From contig JANVCC010000012.1 in assembly GCA_025345505.1 (NCBI GenBank), positions 11,749,845 to 11,813,844 on the forward strand: DNA of 64,000 nt, read 5' to 3'. The notes under the pieces are model-generated. The model did not search any database, was not told the origin of the DNA, and saw only the letters and a list, made by a program, of their open reading frames with translations. Below are positions 22,990-36,919 of this stretch, one piece after another. The DNA is from Todiramphus chloris collaris (lineage: Eukaryota > Chordata > Aves > Coraciiformes > Alcedinidae). Within the stretch, counting starts at the first letter, position 1, and every line of letters starts with the position of its first letter. The position numbers were made by a program, and so were the translations under genes.

Positions 22990-25900
22990 AACAGGACAGG
23001 TCAGATTAACTTAAATCTTGTGAACTGAGTATTGTTCAGAATGTTTATATATAGATTTAGTCACCTTAAGAGAAAGAAGAGATTTAAATCTGAGTCTCAA
23101 AACTGTGTGAAATGGAGCATCTTAATAATTTCCTGATGGGATTTGTGAAAGACACTTTCTGTTTCACTTCCTTATTTTGTCTAAAATTTCTGAAAAGATA
23201 GATATTGTTTGGCTGTGAAGGAAATGATTTGTTTCTCTTTTGAAATGGATGGTGTAAGAGTGAAAGGAAGCAGATGTTTTTGACAAGGTATATTCACAGA
23301 TGTAGATTAATTCAAACCAAGTATTTCTTCTGTATTTTAAGGTTCAGCAGAGCAGAAAAAAGTCACTTTTAAGTTACATTTAAGTAAGCTTTAGGTTTTG
23401 GGCAGATATGAATTTCTGAACTATCATTTAAATTTAAGTAAACAAAATTTTGAGTGAAACATGACTTAAAGAGTAGTCCTTCAACTCTATTATAATCTAA
23501 CACTTGACTTTCCCAAGAACACTCATTAGCAGATGAGTAACCTGGGAGAGAAACAACCTTCTGCTGTGAAGTAAATGCAAAATCTACCAACCAGATGAGC
23601 TTTGGAGTAACTGGAGTATCTTCCATGTCTTTGACTTAGTGCTTCTTCCAGGTAAAGCAATGCATATGACAGGTTATAAGTTTGCTTTATATCTGTGATT
23701 CACCTGCTTTTCTTTTTACCATCTTTCTCCTTTTATTATTTCTTTAGTTTTTGTCTAAAACAGCTGCTGTCCTATGACTGTAATTTAATTTGTGTTGCTA
23801 TAGATTAGAGAGATTTTCAATTTATTTACAGATCTAGCAATCAAGAATATTTATATTTTATAAGAAATCAACTCTAATTTACAATGTACAGCCAACTTGC
23901 CTGTTTATAGTGAAAGGACAAAGCTGTTTCAAGGATATTTTGAGTTCTTGTTAAGTTTGCTGGTCCAAAGGAGTTCCTTATGTATTTATAGCATTCCTAT
24001 CTGCAGTAACATTCTTTTACAATTATACCCAACTAAAACTATACATGTTCTATATACTTGTTCACATTTAAATGAATCTATTTCAGAATTAATTTTATAT
24101 TACATTAATTTAATGCATTGTAGCAAAAAAATTCTTGGAGAAGATATAAAATGATCTGATATGATATTGATTGCTTCATGCGCAAGTGTCTATTTTCAGA
24201 ATCTTTTTAGACTTAAGAACAAAGCAGACAGAGAGACTTATGTCTACTTTTCTTATGTAAGACATGAATTTTATTAATGGATTCAGTTCCTGACTGTCAG
24301 TGACACTTGGTTGAACAGATAGGCACAGATACTGGCATGAAAACTAAACAACAGATACATGAAAAATTTGTCCTGACTTGTCTCATTGACATCTATCAAT
24401 CTACAAGCAATGCAATCCTCACAATATTTTCTTTGAAAGAGCATAAACAATCCTGGATCTCATGGGGAAACACACATTCAAGACATAGGTCAGGAAAAGT
24501 CTTACCAGTCTGAGATTTATTTCCACCCCAACTTTCATTTTTGTCAGCCAGCTTGGTGCATCAGACTTGCCTCACAGTCAGAAATTTTAAAGGGAGATCA
24601 GATTTTGGCTTTGTGATATTAAAAATCAGTCTTATTCAAGGACAAAAAATAAATCCTTTTCAGAACAGTGAGAGTAAACCTAATAATAAAGATCCATCTT
24701 TGGGTTTAGTCCTTTGAAATTAATTAAATTTATCACTTCTTTTTTTTTTGGCTTCTTAACTTTGACATTTCTATTAGAGATAAAAGCAGTATCTCATGCT
24801 GATGTTTGGAAAGCACTAAGCACTAAGGTTTGACAACATAAACCTCCACCTAGTAACAGCGTGAAGGATCCTCTGCCTTGTCATTGAGATCTGTGGGATT
24901 TCGTGTACAGGTAATATTCTCAGCTGGTGTAAAGCACAGGGTTTTGGTATCTACACAACTCTGCCATCTGGAGCAGAATTGCTTCACTGGTTGTAGGTAG
25001 AAGTTCTGCAGAGCACACCAGGAATGCAGTGGAGAGCATCACACAGTGTGTAGCCGAGCTTCATGACTCTGGAGTCCCTGTCAAAAAATTTAAATTGACA
25101 ACTTTTTCCATATAGAGACATACTTTTTTTAAAAATTATTTTCCACTTTCAGCATATCCTAAAGTTCTTAGTGTGTAAATGATAGGACTACCTTTGTTTA
25201 CTTCAAAGTAATACCACAGCAAGGTTTGGTTTGAAAAGCAGTCCTCTGAGGTCACCAAAATGATCTCCCACTGATGTCAGGGTAATTTCAGCTGTGTTCT
25301 GCAGCTTGATAGAAAGAGATTGTGAAAAGTCAAAAGCTGTTATTTCCAGACATGCTCTGTTGCTCATGATTGTTACATTTCTATAAAAGAAAAAGATGAT
25401 TCTTTCTCATGAATGGGAAAAAGTAAAACATTCTCCTCTTAACAATGATAATAAAAATACTATCTTACTGCTATCAGACATCTTACTGATATCAGACGAG
25501 CTTCCTCTGGGACCTGTAAACAAAACTGGTAATATTTCAATTCCCCAGAAAGACCAAGTGAAAATGGAACTACCTTGTGGACTAAGATACTGCACAAGGA
25601 AAGTAAGGATATTAGAATTTATTCAGGTCATTGTTGCTGGGGACTTTTGATGTGGGTTTGTGAGCTTACCTTACAACAATCAGACTTAATCTAAGAATAA
25701 TTAGGATGATAGGATCAAATATTAAGTGATGTCAAACCAGGAGCTCAGATGAAAGCTCCAAAATTACGGTCATTCAAAGGACATGTAGGCTCAATCAGAT
25801 CTCTCAACTATTAATTTTTGGTGCAAGTTTAATAGTCATGTGCTTACAGCAACGAATATATGGCAGTTTACTGTGTCTCCAGAATTGCTGCCGTAAAACC

Positions 25901-26173
25901 CTAGATTTTTATTAAAAAATGATTTAAATTTAAATATTAACATCAAAAACATTTTGTCTCAACAACAATAAACTTTCATGTAGAAATATAAAACAACTTG
26001 CAACTCCTTTATCTGTTTCTGTGTGCTTCACAAGTAAGCCTGCACATGGGCACATGTGCTAGATATAAATAAATTGATTTCTGAATTATAGTAATCTTGC
26101 TACCTGTCATGTAGTGACTGAGCAACCAGCTCTGTACCATGACATAAAGGGTTACTCAGCTTGCAGGTGTGCA
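22990..26173. other. Unique AT-rich DNA without a recognisable gene
   Basis: No supported gene and no recognised repeat. The frames at 23369-23626, 23897-24154 and 25396-25650 (84-85 codons) have no recognisable motif. Confidence 0.5.
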
Positions 26174-26177
26174 GAGA

Positions 26178-26372
26178 TCATAGAATCATAGAATTATCAG
26201 GGTTGGAAGGGACCTTAAAGATCATCTAGTTCCAACCCTTCTGCCACGAGCAGGGACATCTCCCACTAGATCAGGTTGCTCAGACCCCCATCCAGCTTAG
26301 CCTTAAAACATTCCAGGGATGATGTTTCCACCACCTCTCCAGGCAACCTGTTCCAGCGTATCACCATGACCA
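26178..26372 (-). mobile_element. CR1 LINE, 3' end fragment
   Basis: The plus strand begins ATCATAGAATCATAGAATTA and continues with GGGTTGGAAGGGACCTTAAA, ACCACCTCTCCAGGCAACCT and GTTCCAGCGTATCACC, the reverse complement of a CR1 3' end. About 195 bp are kept. The well-preserved terminal octamers and few differences suggest a fairly young copy, similar to the one at 46104-46520. Confidence 0.95.
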
Positions 26373-26499
26373 TGGGGTTGTAGGATTCCATAGTACCCAA
26401 AGACATGAGGCTTTATTCTCTAAATTCCTTTGTTACAGCTTTCCATAAATATCACACAAACTACTACTAGTAAGTAATAGCACAAAATCACCACTACCA

Positions 26500-27010
26500 A
26501 GTATATCTATGACTAATAAAATTAATGTAAATGTATATATGTATATTTATTACAAACTACTATCAGTCATCAATAACACAGTATCGATAATATGGCAGCA
26601 GTCAATAGTAGAAACAATCATTTGTAGAGCAACAGAAAATTCTATAGCAACAATTAATATAACAACATCATCTGTTATATTACTATTTTATGCATAAAAT
26701 ATTGTATTTCTAGCTATGTGAATAAAATCACAATATATAAATAGAAAATATAATATATGCTGTTATATTAATAAAAAGTATGATGTTATTTAAAAATTGT
26801 TGCTCTACAAATTTTTATTTTGTAGTATTTAATTTTGTTATTTTTTATATTATTTAAATTTATTATGTTTCTTTTATTATTTTACATTATATTGTTTTAT
26901 TTATATTAATATAATATTTGTATTTATTATAAAGTAATATTTTATATTAATATAACATCATATATTGCTACAAATTTTTACTTACTGTTGATGAAGTAAT
27001 TCATCAACAA
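26500..27010. other. Very AT-rich island
   Basis: The stretch is built almost only from TTA/TAT/AAT strings, with repeated TATTAATATAA-type words, most strikingly from 26700 to 26980. It contains no coding signal. It may be a decayed AT microsatellite or a matrix-attachment-like region; the sequence alone does not decide. Confidence 0.6.
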
Positions 27011-28655
27011 CATAACCATGTTTTTATGGTAGATTATTTATATGAACATGTAGTACCAGTATCAAGTGAATTAGACAGATTTCAGAGGACGCCGAACCAT
27101 CCTAGAAGGGAGGAAAAAGTGATCCCATAAGGGAACCCAACCATCCCAGAGGTGGAAGGACAAACCAAACTAACCCTGAAAACAGGCCCAAAGGAGGACC
27201 ATCAAAACAGCATGCAGAGTCTCACTTCAGGGCTCTTCTGCATCACAGAGCCTGGAGTCAGCTGGGCATGTCTTGTGAGCATCCAAGATCTCATAGAAAG
27301 TTCATGTGAAGAGTTTAGCCTGTACAGGAAAAGAAAAGTGTGTGCAACATGGGAAGTGACCAGCAAAAGAGGCTCTATTTTGGGTAAAATTTTAGTCCTT
27401 TTCATACCATAGAGACAAAAGAGAGCATAGAACATTGCCACTTTGAGTAGCCAATAGATAGTGTTAATTTCTATTTTGCATCCAATAGATGATGACATTT
27501 TCTGTTCTTTCAGAGCCATTTTATTTTCCCAGACAGTTTCCTCTTTTCAGGTGATAAGTCATCTTTACATTCTCTTGTATTTACACTCATTGATGGTATC
27601 TGAGGATATCTCTGGTTTGTAGGTACCCTAGCTGTACTTCAGAGAGGCCAGCTGCACTTTTCAGGACATTTCTGTTTCCCAGGTTCATGGCTCCCAGACT
27701 GGCAGGCAATTTCACTATCAGTATATTTGAGGACATATATTCTGTTCAGTAATTTCCCCCTCCTAAGCAGGCCACATTTATGGTTGTTTGTATCCCTAGG
27801 TAAGGGTGATTTTCTGAATATAAGTGTGAGTAGGCACAGTGAAGGCAGCTTTACAGATTAAAATTATTGTTATGGACATTTATTTTGTGAAAGACTTTGT
27901 CTACTACAAAGCACGTCTTAAAACTGTGATCTTAATAGAACAGGGGGCACTGTTGAGGCTTACTGAACTGTATGGGTTTATGATATCATCATGGAATATT
28001 TCCCCAAATCATAATCATTTAATCTTTTGGTAAATATTAAGAAGTACACATTATTCCCACGTTGGCTGTTGACTTTTAGAGCTATAAAGTAGGTAAAGTA
28101 CATCACTTCCATTTCTCATATTGAATAATAATAAGGTGTTGGAGGTTAACTAGAGGATTTCGAGAGAGGACCTTAGAGAGTTAGATGCTTAATGTCCTTT
28201 GTCTTTATTAAGAATAACCTGACTGGGCACTTTTAAATATCCCAATAGTTACTGCTACTACACTTTAAGGCAGATATGTGATCTTTGCCAATGTCAGAAT
28301 GAGATCTAAAACTCTTATTTCCTAAAAAACATTGCCTAATTCTGGTCTTACACAAGTTATCTTTCTAAGTACTTTGTATCCTCACCCTCTTTTTTTCCTC
28401 CTTTGTAAGATAAAATCACAATATTCTGATTACTAGAAGAAAATTTGGAAGTATGTCTCTGTGCAGTTCTTGGAGATATATAGATAAGTACTAATGCTTT
28501 ATTATCACTTTCACGTTATGTTTTTTTCAGAAAGAGTGGTTTGTTTAGGACCTAGGCTGAGGAAACTTTGGTGGTTTTAGGACATATTGTTAGTTGTGTT
28601 AATAATGTCTTAAATGTTTAAGTTTGGAGATATTCACAGACCATGATTGTTTCAT

Positions 28656-28708
28656 AATGTGAACCACAGTACTGCTCAATGTGAACCACAGTACTGCTCA
28701 ATGTGAAC
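28656..28708. repeat. 22-bp tandem duplication
   Basis: AATGTGAACCACAGTACTGC plus TC occurs twice in direct tandem (28656-28677 and 28678-28699), followed by a partial third unit (AATGTGAAC). The two full units are identical, so the duplication is recent or kept by conversion. Confidence 0.93.
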
Positions 28709-28788
28709 TATTATGTAGATGACCATAGGTAAGAATAAACAGGAAATGGGTCAGAAAAAGAACTCTGAAGTACTTGATTTGTACTGCC

Positions 28789-28854
28789 ATACTTTGTCTC
28801 CAAAATATGTATATCTCCAATGTACTTTATCTCCAACATACTTTGTCTCCAAAG
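28789..28854. repeat. Degenerate minisatellite (TACTTTGTCTCCAA units)
   Basis: The words CTTTGTCTCCAA, TATATCTCCAA, CTTTATCTCCAA and CTTTGTCTCCAA follow each other at irregular spacing of about 13-20 bp. This is a short degenerate tandem array about 100 bp after the 22-bp duplication. Confidence 0.75.
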
Positions 28855-31800
28855 AAAGAAAACACATAAAGACTGCATCCAAAGCTACATGTTCTAAATA
28901 TGATAACCTTGAAGATGACATTGCAATTTTGACTTTTTGTACTATTAGTGACTGTAATATAGCAAATAAATCCTTGGAACAGAAAAACAATTGAAGTGTA
29001 GAAGGAGCAGTGTGACATGAACTGATGTAGCAAAATAGCTGTTCGATAGATGTTCAATAGATGTTCAGTCTAACCAAGTATGTTCAGTATTGTTTTTTAT
29101 ATCTGATTTGTTCAATGTTATGCTTTTTTACAAACCACCATTTCAAGGAACTGGATATATTTTATTTAGTCTTTAAGCAAGTGCATTGATTTCTGAATCT
29201 AAAACTCTAGCCATTGAGGTAGAATCCTGACCAGTCATTACACAAAAGTACTTTTAGATTAATTGAAAATGAATGAGGAAAACCAGATTTGTATGAGGAA
29301 CAGACCAAAACTGGTGAAGGAGTCATGATGTGCATGTAGGTATAAAATATATCTCTCTATATATGTGTACAGTTATAGTTACACATACATAGATATAAAT
29401 ATATACACACAAAGTAACATTATTGTAAAAAGACAATATATTGAAGGTTCTGCTCTCTACTGTGTGGATTTTCATCGCAAACAGGGAAAGGTACTCCTTT
29501 TAAAAGATTTTCAGTTAATGAATCTTCTTTTTACAGTATGGACCACCAGGCATGGGGGAAATTTTGCTTTAAGGTGTCAACATGACAACAGTGTAAGCTG
29601 TTTACCAAGTCACCCAGCTCAGAAGTCTAGCTATTGAGGAGGCTGCTCTGCAGGCATTTGACAGATGTTTGATTCTGGTTTTGACTCAAAAAACATCCAA
29701 GTAAAGCAGGAAATGCTGGAGGCACCTTGTCCTGCAATGACAAAACCTGACACTTTAGATGAATCTTGAAACTCAGTCATTACATTGTTCTTCTGCTTTT
29801 TATTTTTTAATTCATCAAGGCCCAGATAGGGCTATAAGTTATATGAATAAACATTTTTCTGTGTCACAATTGGCAGGATGAGTTGCACTATGTAAACTTT
29901 TATTTGCTTATTAAATTCATTTAAAAGTCTCCTAGCCAGTGTCTTTGTTTATGCATGAGAAACTACAGAGTTAAGTTGAAATAGTGCCGGGATGTATACA
30001 TGCACTCACACTTTAAATCAGTAGATCACAAGGTATTTAATAACTAGATCATATTTTCACTTCCCATATGGAAAAAAAAGCAAAATATATTTTGTGATAT
30101 TTTTCCTAGTTATTAAAATAGTCTCAGGGGAGGCATGGTTCTTTCTCAAGTCATTAATAGACCATAGTCAACCAGATAATTTCTGAGGATACTAAGCACT
30201 TGATCCAAAGCCCATTGAACTCAGTAAGAGAATTTCTGTCAACTTTTTTTTTTGTTATACTAAAATTCTGAGCACAAATGCAGGGCTATTAAAAAATTAA
30301 TGCTTAGTACACTTCACAAACACAATAATAAGAGGGACCTATAAATTAGTTCCATGTTAACTAGCTCTGAACATGGCTATTCTCATCTATTTACAGTATT
30401 CAAGCACAATATCAACAATTTGTGCTTCCCTTTATTTTTCACAGCAGGACATTATTATTAATATTATTTTGGTTTTGCTTTATCTAGAACAGCATTAAGT
30501 AATCATTTGCCTTCCTCATTTTAGTGCTCATTCAAGGTCAGTTTGAGTTAAAGGTGGTAATGTAAGATAAAAAATGAAATTAGAGAGACCACTTTTTGGT
30601 CTTTATTTCAATTAGCTGCAGGAGGAACAACACAGTTTCAGAGAAATTTACCACACCATTTGAGATACTGGTTCCTTCCCCAGGTTGTTTCCTATTTTTG
30701 ACCAGGTCTGTACATTGAAGGAGTAATTTACAGTCTGGGTGCAATCCAAAGAGCAATGCTTTTGGCCCGCATCACAGCAGAAGTGAGAGGCTACTTCACT
30801 GCAGTCCCTTAGCTTTGGCACAGCATTTTATAGTGGAGAGGGACTAGGGACAACAGCCACTGCCTCTCAGCTGCCTGGGAAACCATCCTGGGACACCAGG
30901 AAAAGGTGCTGCTTGTCTACTTGGAGGCAGCAGGGCAGCCAGCTCATAACTGTCCAGGTTTTGCACTTTGGGATGGGGACCCTGACTGCCTCTGTAAGAC
31001 TAAGTGGGGAGTGAGGGAGGATGAAGGCACTAAGGCTGTGGTGGAAAAGGAAACTGGACATACTGTTTGCATGCCTAAGTGTGTGAAAGAAAGAGAGATA
31101 GTGACTGCTGGGGAATAGAGGACTCTGTTTCTCCTCTCCTTGTTCTGGAGATAGTGGTACTCAAGGAGAGGGGAGTTCATGAGTCTACAGCTGTGTGTCT
31201 GGAGGGACCTGACAAAATCTGAGAAAGAAGGAGCAGGATTTATATGAGTTCCTTTAACCTGTCTAAATATTAGATACCTTATCTAAGCTAATAATTCAGG
31301 ATGTCCCTGTAGTCACTGGAGCTCATCCTTAGATGTGTATCTAAAGATAGGAAAAATGTACCCCTTTTCTGAGAAAAAAAGTGATGCACTCTACATTTTG
31401 AGACAGGAGTCCTACCCAGTTGTTGGCACAGAGCTAAGCCTTGGTATTCACCAATATCATAAATCATCTTGGCATCTGCAGCGCACCAAGCTCAACATGC
31501 CTTCTGGCTGTAGGGATATACAATGGCAATGAGGAAGTCAAGTTAAAGCCCTAGGCTTCTCTTCAAGCTATATGCCAAGTAGGATGCCATACAAATTTTA
31601 AGCAGAGAGTTAAACTATATTTTGACAGGACAGAGCTTCCTGGAAACTGAAATTAAAGAAACAATAAAAACAAGAGAGACCTTTTCAGCCTTGCTTCTTT
31701 GAAGTTTGAATTCCTGCTTCAGAACTGGATGAAGGAGTCTTCTCCTTTGAGGACACAGATATGAAATCTTGGGAAAGAAAAGGCTTATCCTGCAGAAAGG

Positions 31801-34800
31801 AAATCTTTTATATCCTGTAGAAACCTTTTCACTGCATGTAATAGAGCACATTGTTCTGGGAATCAATAGACCTGATTTGACACTGTTGTATATTATACAT
31901 ATTTACAAAAATGTTGCTGTAAGCTATACATAAACTATCCAGGGAACAAAGGCTGGAGCCACAGACACATTTCTTCCTTTTCTTTTAGTCCAATGAAACT
32001 TGGATTCTTCTCTGCAACCTGTATCCCCACACAACATATAAGCCATTTAATGAAAGATGTGCAGTCATGGAAAAAAAGAACACTACTACTTCCTCTCAAC
32101 CTTGAAAGAAATCCAGGAGGAGCCTTAAGTTTTATAAAGAGCTGAGGTCGTGCCCAGGTGACATGTTACATAATACCTACCAAACTGACGTGTGACAAAT
32201 GTCTTTCCACTGGGAAACCTGGGTAGAAACGCATATACTTTCAAGTAGGAGTTGAGCTACTCGGCAATAATCTCAGCTGAGGTGCTTGTGCAAAACACCA
32301 GAAGCAGGACTACTGCAGTGTAGAGTACTTTATAGTAAAAAAAAAACCCCAAACAATAATGTCCTGCTTATTGATTTTTGGCATCTCCAAAGGTGGAAGG
32401 CTCCTGTAGTTTAGTTTTAGGGTTACAGTTATGTATGTGAGTGTACGGTGACTTTCACTGTTTTATTTTTTCAGATTTTATTCTCGAGTATTGGCTTAAT
32501 TTTAAATGTGACCATTAAAATCATTGAAGTTATATGTCACACTTGTATTCAATAGAACCTGAACACTTGCAGGATCAGTGAAAATAATTAATCTGAACAT
32601 GAACTACACAAGTATTTAGTGGGAAGAAAATAAATAACGGTTTAGCACATTAATGAAATAATAAAAGGATACAGTTAAGGTTTCTTGCTTTTTAATCCTG
32701 TCAACTGTTAACACAACAGAATCCATTATAAAAAGACAAAGATAAATAGCATCTTCTTATAGACAATAAATAATGTTTCCCTGCTTCTAATGCAAACCCA
32801 TAAGTGAACAGATTTCAGAAGCAAATTTGTAAAACTGAAGATAAATATACTAGAAAAATGAGCAGCATACATACAGGAAAAGAAATGGAACCATTCACAG
32901 TGCTGTTTGTGTGACATATTGTAGTCAAAATAAACAAGAATTGATGAGCTTTTATACTGCTGACAATAGTGATTTCTACAATTATGGGTAAAGTTAGCCT
33001 GGAGTCTAAAAGAACGCATTTATATATTATAGTCAGAGAAAATTTATTTTTTTCTTAGTATTCAGAGTCAGTCTCTCTAATGAATCATTAAATGTGGGTA
33101 ATGTACAGCCTTTCCATGAAGTCATAATTATTCCCTTTTTCCTCTCAGAAAAGAACTGTTAAAATTTTTCATCTTTAAAAAATGGTTACAAAATGCTGTT
33201 AACCTTACAGGAGTCAAGGTGGGAGTGGGAATAACCGATTTACATTACAGGATGGTACATGATTAAAAGCCTGATGCACTTGTAATGTGGAAGGTGGGAA
33301 GAACTAAGCTGGTTCACCCCCTTCCCTTATCCTCATATGATGATCACAAGGTGGAAGAAATGGCCTAATTTTGTCCCACAGTAGTTGCAAAATGAAGTTA
33401 CAATACACCTAAGGAATGTATACAGAGAAGTACAAGAAATACAGAATAACTTGCATACTTCAAAAATGTTGTGTCTCTGATTCATTTCCTCTCAAGCCAC
33501 TGTCTAGTCATTTTTCTTTATATCACATTACCCTTTTGTTACAGGAAGTAACTTGGATGTGGTTTATCATCAAGCAAGTATTTTCCTGAAAAAGCATTTA
33601 TCTTGAGTAAGTAATAATGCTTTGCAAAACTTTAATTTCAACAGCATTGCCTGGTAACTTGGGAGAAACTATTATTCTTTAACAGGTGGCAATAATAACG
33701 AAGTGTAAAACATGTAATCTTTTCTGCCTTATGTGCCCTTCCTTTGACAACATTATCATTTGGCATAGCAGAAAACTTTCCTGTTCCCTTTAACAGTCAG
33801 TTTGAATTGCATATTTTCTTTTAAATACTGTACTGCATTTAATGCAGTTCATGACAGCGTTACTAAATAATGGTTTACTAATAAGGTCACTTATCCATTA
33901 AACTAGTGCGCATGTTATCAAGACAGTTCACTGTTGTTAGTAGCTATGAATTGGTGTTTGTCCCAGTACTCTTCTGGCTACCTGACCTTTTCCCACTTCA
34001 TGCTAATTCTCTGCTTTGTTGTGGATGGTAATTGCTGTATTTTGGTTGGTATACATTTGGATTAGACAGAGTTTCAAGAAATAACAGCAGTTTTATCTCA
34101 ACTCAGTTGTTAGTAGGGATTGTGAGTTCCAAGAAACTGAAATGTTATTTTGTTTACTCTTGGGTGCTGCCAGTTAAGCAGCTTCTAAATACTGTAAGTG
34201 TGATTTACACTGGAAATATTGTAAAAATGTCAATCACATTTCAGTATGGAAAAATATATTGAAATTTAGTATGTGTTCTCTGGCCAAATGTGTTACTATT
34301 TTGATCAAATATAATAGTTTTTCATGCTTGTATGTTGTCTAGAACATGACCAGTAAATCTCTAGATTTGATATTGAAAAAAATAGTGTTGATAGACTTTA
34401 ACAGTGCAGAATTTCACTGTCTGGCAAAAAGATAATGGCATGCAATGCCTTTCCTCTCAAACATAATGATTTGAAATCCCATGTACAGGTTCACAGCAAG
34501 AATGACCAAATGCTGTTGTAAGGTGATGACTGCTTAGTGCCCCTCTTGAAATGATTACAGTGGGTTCAGCCGAGGAACAGCGTTCACATATCAGTTATCT
34601 GGTATTAGCAGAAATAAGATAGAATGACCCTTTTTAAAAAAAGACGAATAAGTAGTTTTGAATATCCAGAGCTATTTCAGAATTTAATGAGGTCAGCTTT
34701 CACACAATCTCAGTGGGTAAGGGAAGATGACATTTTTTTCGTTGTACTGCTTCTGTACAATGCTGTTAGATGCTCTCCTTTTCCTGTTATACTGCAAGAA

Positions 34801-35010
34801 GCTTCTCAGTATGAGACATACAAGACAGACACCAAGTCTAAGAACTGCAAGCAAATGAGTAATATGCAAAGGCTCTTGCCCCAGATTTGCTCTTTAAGAG
34901 AAAACACATCTCCTTAGACCCTCTCTAAGAAGCAGAATGCCAGTTATCTGACTGAGGTAGCATTGACATGGGAGATGATAGAGGTCATGCTTGTAACAGG
35001 AAAATCTGCC

Positions 35011-35043
35011 CTGACCTTAACCTTAACACTAACTCTGACTCTG
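35011..35043. repeat. Short degenerate hexamer repeat
   Basis: CTGACCTTAACCTTAACACT followed by AACTCTGACTCTG is a run of CTTAAC, CTAACT and CTGACT-like hexamers. It produces a Leu-Thr repeat in one frame of no clear meaning. It resembles but does not match the vertebrate telomere unit CCCTAA. Confidence 0.6.
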
Positions 35044-36919
35044 TTTTCCTTTCCATGGGTGAAGGAAGAGTCATACCTGTCAAGGGTGGTGTTGGTGTTG
35101 AGAAAAAAGAAGTCAAAGAGAGGATCTGCAAGCAGTGGATGTGATTATAGGTAAAGCAAATACAGCTTGGATGCTTGAGGTCATAGGGGTTTATGTCTCT
35201 GATAAACAGTGTGGGTAAAGGTTACATCTGTTGTTTGTGTGAAACTTTACAAATTTCACATCAGCAGGAGTTTTGCTGCATATGTATTGAGCACACAGAA
35301 CAATCCCTTCCCTCAGCCAATCTTGTCCTGAGATTCACAGACACCTTATGACACCATATAAATTTATCTCTGCCTCATCTGGGTTTTTGATTAGTGTGAC
35401 GTGCTACTGTTTATAAGGAGGAAAGAGGAAAAGCAGCATTCCCCATTTCCATCCCTTCTACATTCCTGGTAGGAAACTCTGTCAGGTAGAGCTGCCAAAC
35501 ACTGGAGAGCTGGCCGCTCTCTGTGCCATTGATAGCAGGGCCATGCAGTGGAAGACTGGAAAATACATGGCAACACAGAGGAGAACACAACTTCTGATAG
35601 TACTGTTCATGTCCAGTTTTGACATCACTTGTCTCTGTAAACTTTACAAACATGATGTTACCTCCAAATCATCCTATTAAACTTCATTAGTGCTGTTTAA
35701 TTAATTTCAGAACAGAAGGGGTGACATAAAATCTGATGTTACCGTAATATAGTCAACCTAAAACCTGTTCAGTAGGACCACGCTCTCCTACCCCAGTGTT
35801 CTCACCCCATTGCTCATGAACAACAAATTTTCCTGTCCCTGGGGTACTCAGCAATGCCTCAGATACAGATGTGGAACTAAAATGAATCTGAGAGAACTTT
35901 AAGTCATGTAGGTTTCTCTCACATCAAATATTTTCTTTATTAAAATGTCTCATGTGGTTGGTGATACACACTTGTTTCTAAAGAAATGTCAAAAGAAGAT
36001 ACTTGATGTGTTATACATGCAAATACAGACATACTTCTTTTCTACAAAAGGCATCTCCTAAAAATGTGGGATTCATTCTTGCCTCATATTTATGCTCCTA
36101 AGGACATATGTAGATTTGGGATTAACAGTCTTCTGAAAAAAAAAACCCAACAAAAAAAAATTCCTTTAGGAAAACAAGTGGAAATAAAGAGATTTTGCCT
36201 GCTGTGTGATTTAATTTATGACAGGATTAACACAGCATTTAAAATTTTACTGCTGGTCACATACTGTTCAGAGAGTCATCCGTGTTAACAACTCTCCACA
36301 GAGTTCACACTTTCTCTCACCTTCTTTTAGGCTTTATCAACAGTTTCCCACTTCATGTGAGTGTCCTTGCACTGCTCCTTTGATTCTTCTCTCTTTTCTT
36401 GCATTGCACTTGCCAGTGTCTTACTGTCCATTACCTTTTTGCCTTTTTACTTGTCTGTGATTGCTGTTACTGGGTTGGGGATTTTTTTTTTCCCTGTGGC
36501 TTTAAAACATTCCATACCCTATGGATATATATTTTGAATTATCTGAGAGATCATCCTACCAGTTGCAATCCGGTGCTTTGTTGTAAAAGAATTGATTTGG
36601 TTTTCATCCATGCTTCATGATATTACATGTATGATTCCTATATGAAAATGGTTCCCAAATTCACCTAATTTATGATTTTAATTCACTGTTATTTTTAAGG
36701 ATGAAGACAAAAAACACATAGATGTATTTTTTCATTCTTGTTTGCAGTCCCACATGTGTTTCATTCTTTTATAATTCTCTCACTCTCCTCCCATTTCTCT
36801 CCATCCTTTAAAACCTCAATGACTACAAAATTTAACAACAATAACCATTGTTGTTAAGGATGAGTAAATTTAGCACATATATTTAATACAAACAACCTTT
36901 TATACTGGTCAGGTTGATT

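Larger units (their letters stand above)
26373..36919. other. Long gene-poor stretch; AT-rich island and small tandem repeats
   Basis: No supported gene across 10.5 kb. It contains a very AT-rich island (about 26500-27010), a 10-bp-stem hairpin (26986-27009), a 22-bp tandem duplication (28656-28708), a small minisatellite (28789-28854) and a short hexamer-like repeat (35011-35043). A GC-richer patch at about 30700-31200 holds overlapping short frames on both strands (up to 78 codons) without domain motifs. No CR1 or LTR was recognised here. Confidence 0.5.

Noticed and set aside
30867-31180. GC-richer block with three overlapping frames, possible exon
   Set aside because: No recognisable protein similarity and frames on both strands are equally long; a composition effect is simpler.
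35011-35043. Interstitial telomere repeat
   Set aside because: The units are CTTAAC and CTGACT-like, not CCCTAA, and the array is only about 33 bp.
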